Source: an uncultured Eubacteriales bacterium
Lineage (GTDB): Bacteria > Bacillota > Clostridia > Lachnospirales > Lachnospiraceae
Length of the DNA: 9,315 nt
Assembly: GCA_900321915.1 (NCBI GenBank)
Contig: ONXW01000110.1
Span: forward strand, 1-9,315
Direction of reading: 5' to 3'
Shown: positions 6,604 through 9,315 of the stretch, piece by piece
Layout of the letters: the number at the start of each line of letters is the position of its first letter
Numbering within the stretch: the stretch's first letter is position 1
Notes under the pieces: model-generated
Databases searched by the model: none
Told to the model about the DNA's origin: nothing
What the model saw: only the letters and a program-made list of their open reading frames with translations
Translations under genes and position numbers: made by a program

Positions 6604-8151
6604 ATGAGCGAAAACAGATTTAAGCATTACTTTCAGAAAGTACAGAACGGAAATGATGTACGCGGTTCTGCCATAGCCACGGAGAAAGAGCCCCTGACCA
6701 TCTCCCGGCCCCTCGCGGCCTTTATCGCGCGGGCTTTCGCGGAGTACCTCTCGGACAAGCTGCAGAAACCGGCTTCCTCTCTCAGGGTCGGCGTAGGCCA
6801 TGACAGCAGGATGACGGCGGAACAGATCAAGGCGGGATGCCTGCAGGGACTGTCCGTTTCCCGGGCCTTTGACTGCGGCCTTATCACCACGCCGGCCATG
6901 TTCTGCTCCACAGTTCTTCCGGGAAGCGATTTTGACGGCGCTGTCATGATCACGGCGAGCCATCTTCCCTTCAACCGGAACGGGATGAAGTTCTTCACAA
7001 AAGACGGCGCCCTCTCCAAGGCGGAGCTTGGCCGGATCCTGGAAAATGCCGCGGGTATCGCGGAGAAATATGCCGAAGAGGACCCGGAAAACCTGCTGTC
7101 CTCAGACGCCCTTCCCGCCGGACAGGGCGAGGTTTGTGATTTCGACATGAAGACCATCTACTGTGAGCACATGAAAGAGATTATCCGCTCCAACGCGTCC
7201 TCCGCGGAGGACAAGCCGTTAAGCGGCCTCCACATCGTGGTGGATTCCGGAAACGGCGCTTCCGGCTTCTTTGTCAGTGAGATCCTGGAACCCCTGGGAG
7301 CCGATACCGCCGGAAGCCAGTTCCTTGACCCGGACGGGACCTTCCCCAACCATGTGCCCAACCCGGAGGATAAGGCTGCCATGGAAGCCGTCCAGAAAGC
7401 CACCATGGAGGCGCATGCCGACCTCGGCGTCATCTTCGACTGCGACGGCGACAGGGCCGCCGTGGTATTCTCCGACGGCACGCCGGTCAACCGGAATACC
7501 CTGATTGCCCTGCTGGGCGTCATTGTCGCGGAGCAGTCGCCGGGATCCACCGTCGTCACGGACTCCGTCACATCCGATGAGCTCGCCGTATTCCTGGAAA
7601 AGAATCTCGGGCTTAAGCACCTCCGGTTCAAGAGGGGATATAAAAACGTCATTGACAAGGGCATTGAGCTCAATGCCGCCGGGGAAACCTGCGAGCTTGC
7701 CATCGAAACCTCCGGCCACGGCGCGTTCAAAGAGAATTATTTCTCCGATGACGGCGCCTATATCGCGGCCAAGATCATCGGCCGTCTCGCCCGCATCCGG
7801 AAGGAAGGCAAGTCCCTGGAATCCCTGATCTCGGAACTGAAGCAGCCTGCGGAAGCCGCGGAGGTCCGCCTGAACATCACGGCGGAGGATTTCAAGGCTT
7901 ACGGACAGCAGGTGCTGGAAGATTTCAAGGCGCTCTGCGAAAAGGATCCCCGTTTCCATGTGGTCTCCCCCAACTATGAGGGCGTCCGCGTGGCCTTCGA
8001 CGACGAGGAAGTCCGCGGCTGGCTCCTGATCCGCCTTTCCCTCCACGATCCGGTGATCCCCATCAACCTGGAATCCAGGGATCCGGGCGGCGTTGCAGTC
8101 CTGAAGGAGCGTATCCGGCCGTTTATTGAAGCCCACAAAGAGCTCTCCTGA
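6604..8151 (+). CDS. Phosphoglucomutase/phosphomannomutase-superfamily enzyme
   Basis: A 515-residue cytoplasmic alpha-D-phosphohexomutase, expected to move phosphate between C1 and C6 of a hexose phosphate through a phosphoserine, feeding nucleotide-sugar and surface-polymer synthesis. Four domains can be followed: the catalytic serine S119 in TASHLPFNRNGMKFF (117-131); the metal loop D279-C-D281-G-D283-R; the sugar-recognition loop ETSGHG (368-373); and a C-terminal domain. There the usual RxSGTEP phosphate-binding motif is replaced by RLSLHDP (477-483). The N-terminal loop reads NGNDVRG (15-21) in place of the common DIRG. These differences leave glucose, mannose or another sugar undecided. 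It is a single-gene transcript: its own extended -10 promoter, start set by AAGGAAGGA, and a hairpin 28 bases after the stop. The superfamily is certain; the substrate is not. Confidence 0.9.
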   Translation: MSENRFKHYFQKVQNGNDVRGSAIATEKEPLTISRPLAAFIARAFAEYLSDKLQKPASSLRVGVGHDSRMTAEQIKAGCLQGLSVSRAFDCGLITTPAMFCSTVLPGSDFDGAVMITASHLPFNRNGMKFFTKDGALSKAELGRILENAAGIAEKYAEEDPENLLSSDALPAGQGEVCDFDMKTIYCEHMKEIIRSNASSAEDKPLSGLHIVVDSGNGASGFFVSEILEPLGADTAGSQFLDPDGTFPNHVPNPEDKAAMEAVQKATMEAHADLGVIFDCDGDRAAVVFSDGTPVNRNTLIALLGVIVAEQSPGSTVVTDSVTSDELAVFLEKNLGLKHLRFKRGYKNVIDKGIELNAAGETCELAIETSGHGAFKENYFSDDGAYIAAKIIGRLARIRKEGKSLESLISELKQPAEAAEVRLNITAEDFKAYGQQVLEDFKALCEKDPRFHVVSPNYEGVRVAFDDEEVRGWLLIRLSLHDPVIPINLESRDPGGVAVLKERIRPFIEAHKELS

Positions 8152-8178
8152 CCCCGGTTTTTCCCGGCTGTGAACGAA

Positions 8179-8210
8179 ACAAGGCTGCCGCATCCGTGCG
8201 GCAGCCTTGT
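8179..8210. terminator. Strong hairpin between convergent genes, probable terminator
   Basis: A perfect 14-bp stem pairs 8179-8192 with 8197-8210 around a TCCG loop. It lies between the mutase stop (8151) and the CDF-gene stop (8228), which converge. Neither side has a proper run of T: plus-strand CCTGTTTCC, minus-strand GTTTCGTTC. It may therefore terminate weakly, or act as an RNA 3'-end stabiliser. Confidence 0.7.
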
Positions 8211-8227
8211 CCTGTTTCCGTGCAGGT

Positions 8228-9315
8228 TCAGTCGGAGATATCCAGGTCCGGCACTATCTCGATATGATAATCCGGGTACGCCTCCTGCAGCTCTTTATAG
8301 AGAATCTCCAGGCCATCCTTCGGCCTGATGTCAAAACTCATGACCACGTCCATACGCATCTCTTTCGCGTCCATGTCCAGATAGAACCCGTGAAACTGCA
8401 GGGCCCAGTCGTGGACCATCACGCGGTTCCTGACGTCATTCTGGATTCTCGCGGCCTCGCTGTTCCCGGTATTGTAGGAATAGACGCCTATCCCCGTCAG
8501 GATAACCCCCGTCTCCTTATAGACCTTTGACTCCAGCTTCCTGGTCAGCTTGTCCATATCGGCCACAGTCATGACGTCCGGAAGTTCCAGGTGAACGGAG
8601 GCCAGGTTTTTGTCCGGCCCGTAGTTGTGGAGGAAGAGATCGTAAGCCCCGTGGACCTCCGGCTCCTCGGTCAGGATTTCCTTGATCCGGCCTGTCACCT
8701 CGCTGTCCGCCCGGACGCCGAGGATATTGTCCAGGGTCTCCTTCATCATCTCGATACCGGCCTTGATGATAAAGCCGGATATCACGGCGCCGACCCACGC
8801 TTCCAGGGAAATCCCGCTCACCTTGAACAGGATGGCCGAAGCCAGCACCGACGCGGAGAGCACCGCGTCAAACATGGCATCGGACCCGGACGCCACGAGG
8901 GAACCGGAATTCACCTTCTCCCCCTGCGCCTTCACATATCTTCCGAGAAGGATTTTAACGACGACAGCCACCGCGATAATAGCCAGGGAAACCATGCTGT
9001 AGTCCGGTTTTTCCGGGTGAATGATCTTCTTCACCGATTCTACCGCCGAGGTGATGCCGGCGTAAAGGACGAACCCTGACACCACCATGGCGCTCAGGTA
9101 TTCCGCCCGCCCGTGTCCCAGGGGGTGATTCCTGTCGGGCTGCTTTCCCGCAAGCTTCGTCCCCGCGATGGTGATGATGGACGAGAGGGCGTCAGACAGG
9201 TTGTTGACGGCGTCCAGGGTGACCGCGATGGAGTGGGAAATGATGCCGACCGCCGCCTTGAACGCGGCAAGGAACACATTTGTCAAGATTCCCGTCATAC
9301 TGGTCCTGACGATGA
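8228..9315 (-). CDS. Cation diffusion facilitator, probable Mn(II) exporter (5' end beyond window)
   Basis: A CDF-family membrane transporter that exports divalent metal in exchange for protons. The frame stays open to the window edge, so the N-terminus is cut. The first ATG in view (9298) lacks a ribosome binding site, and residues before it (IVRTS) continue typical CDF sequence. Numbering from that ATG, membrane segments lie at about 3-22, 26-45, 68-88, 103-120, 138-158 and 163-182. The metal site is N32 and D36 in the second helix (NNLSD) and D140 and D144 in the fifth (DAMFD). From family knowledge, N-D-D-D marks Mn exporters such as pneumococcal MntE, whereas Zn transporters have H-D-H-D. 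HPLGHGRAEYL (58-68) is the usual inter-helix signature. A cytoplasmic dimerisation domain follows (about 200-275), then an extra domain (about 281-356). Metal choice is inference. Confidence 0.88.
   Translation of the reverse strand, partial: IVRTSMTGILTNVFLAAFKAAVGIISHSIAVTLDAVNNLSDALSSIITIAGTKLAGKQPDRNHPLGHGRAEYLSAMVVSGFVLYAGITSAVESVKKIIHPEKPDYSMVSLAIIAVAVVVKILLGRYVKAQGEKVNSGSLVASGSDAMFDAVLSASVLASAILFKVSGISLEAWVGAVISGFIIKAGIEMMKETLDNILGVRADSEVTGRIKEILTEEPEVHGAYDLFLHNYGPDKNLASVHLELPDVMTVADMDKLTRKLESKVYKETGVILTGIGVYSYNTGNSEAARIQNDVRNRVMVHDWALQFHGFYLDMDAKEMRMDVVMSFDIRPKDGLEILYKELQEAYPDYHIEIVPDLDISD

Noticed and set aside
7219..8193. A 324-codon open frame on the minus strand opposite the mutase gene.
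   Set aside because: It shadows a gene with clear catalytic motifs, runs into the terminator hairpin, and its translation resembles no family.
9296..9298. ATG at 9298 as the true start of the CDF gene.
   Set aside because: There is no Shine-Dalgarno upstream, the frame stays open to the window edge, and the residues encoded before it fit the usual CDF N-terminus.
1..9315. Search for a defence system, mobile element, tRNA/rRNA or riboswitch.
   Set aside because: No transposase, integrase, nuclease cassette, RNA gene or recognisable aptamer was seen; all gaps between genes are short (at most about 130 bases) and are explained by promoters, ribosome binding sites and terminators.

Overview
This looks like an ordinary chromosomal stretch from a GC-rich Gram-positive anaerobe, most likely class Clostridia and perhaps Lachnospiraceae. 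The basis is the mix of protein families (zinc-ribbon/TPM membrane protein, S41 lipoprotein, YihY, a CDF transporter with an added C-terminal domain), the strong AGGAGG-type ribosome binding sites and the extended -10 promoters. The taxonomic guess is inference; no rRNA or other marker gene is present.

Layout. (1) 1-3165, plus strand: a 795-residue membrane protein with two N-terminal zinc ribbons, a TPM-like domain and a glycine-rich tail, then 51 bases later a TauE/SafE-family exporter behind a near-perfect Shine-Dalgarno sequence. A bidirectional terminator at 3199-3250 follows, preceded by a short tandem repeat. (2) 6470-3255, minus strand: a tight cluster of a YihY/BrkB-family membrane protein, a secreted S41-peptidase lipoprotein and a glyoxalase I-type protein. 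(3) 6471-6603: an AT-rich divergent promoter region with one extended -10 promoter in each direction. (4) 6604-8151, plus strand: a phosphoglucomutase/phosphomannomutase-superfamily enzyme, followed by a 14-bp perfect hairpin at 8179-8210. (5) 9315-8228, minus strand: a cation diffusion facilitator that runs off the right edge of the window and carries the N-D-D-D metal site associated with manganese export.

The genes do not form one obvious pathway. A loose theme is the cell envelope and small-molecule or metal handling: sugar-phosphate interconversion for surface polymers, an exported peptidase, anion and metal exporters, and methylglyoxal-type detoxification. There is no mobile element, CRISPR array, RNA gene or defence system. 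The points most worth a second look are inside the proteins: an EF-hand-like loop and an absent CtpA-type lysine in the S41 lipoprotein, an unusual phosphate-binding loop in the mutase, the N-D-D-D site and added C-terminal domain of the CDF protein, and the zinc-ribbon/TPM fusion.
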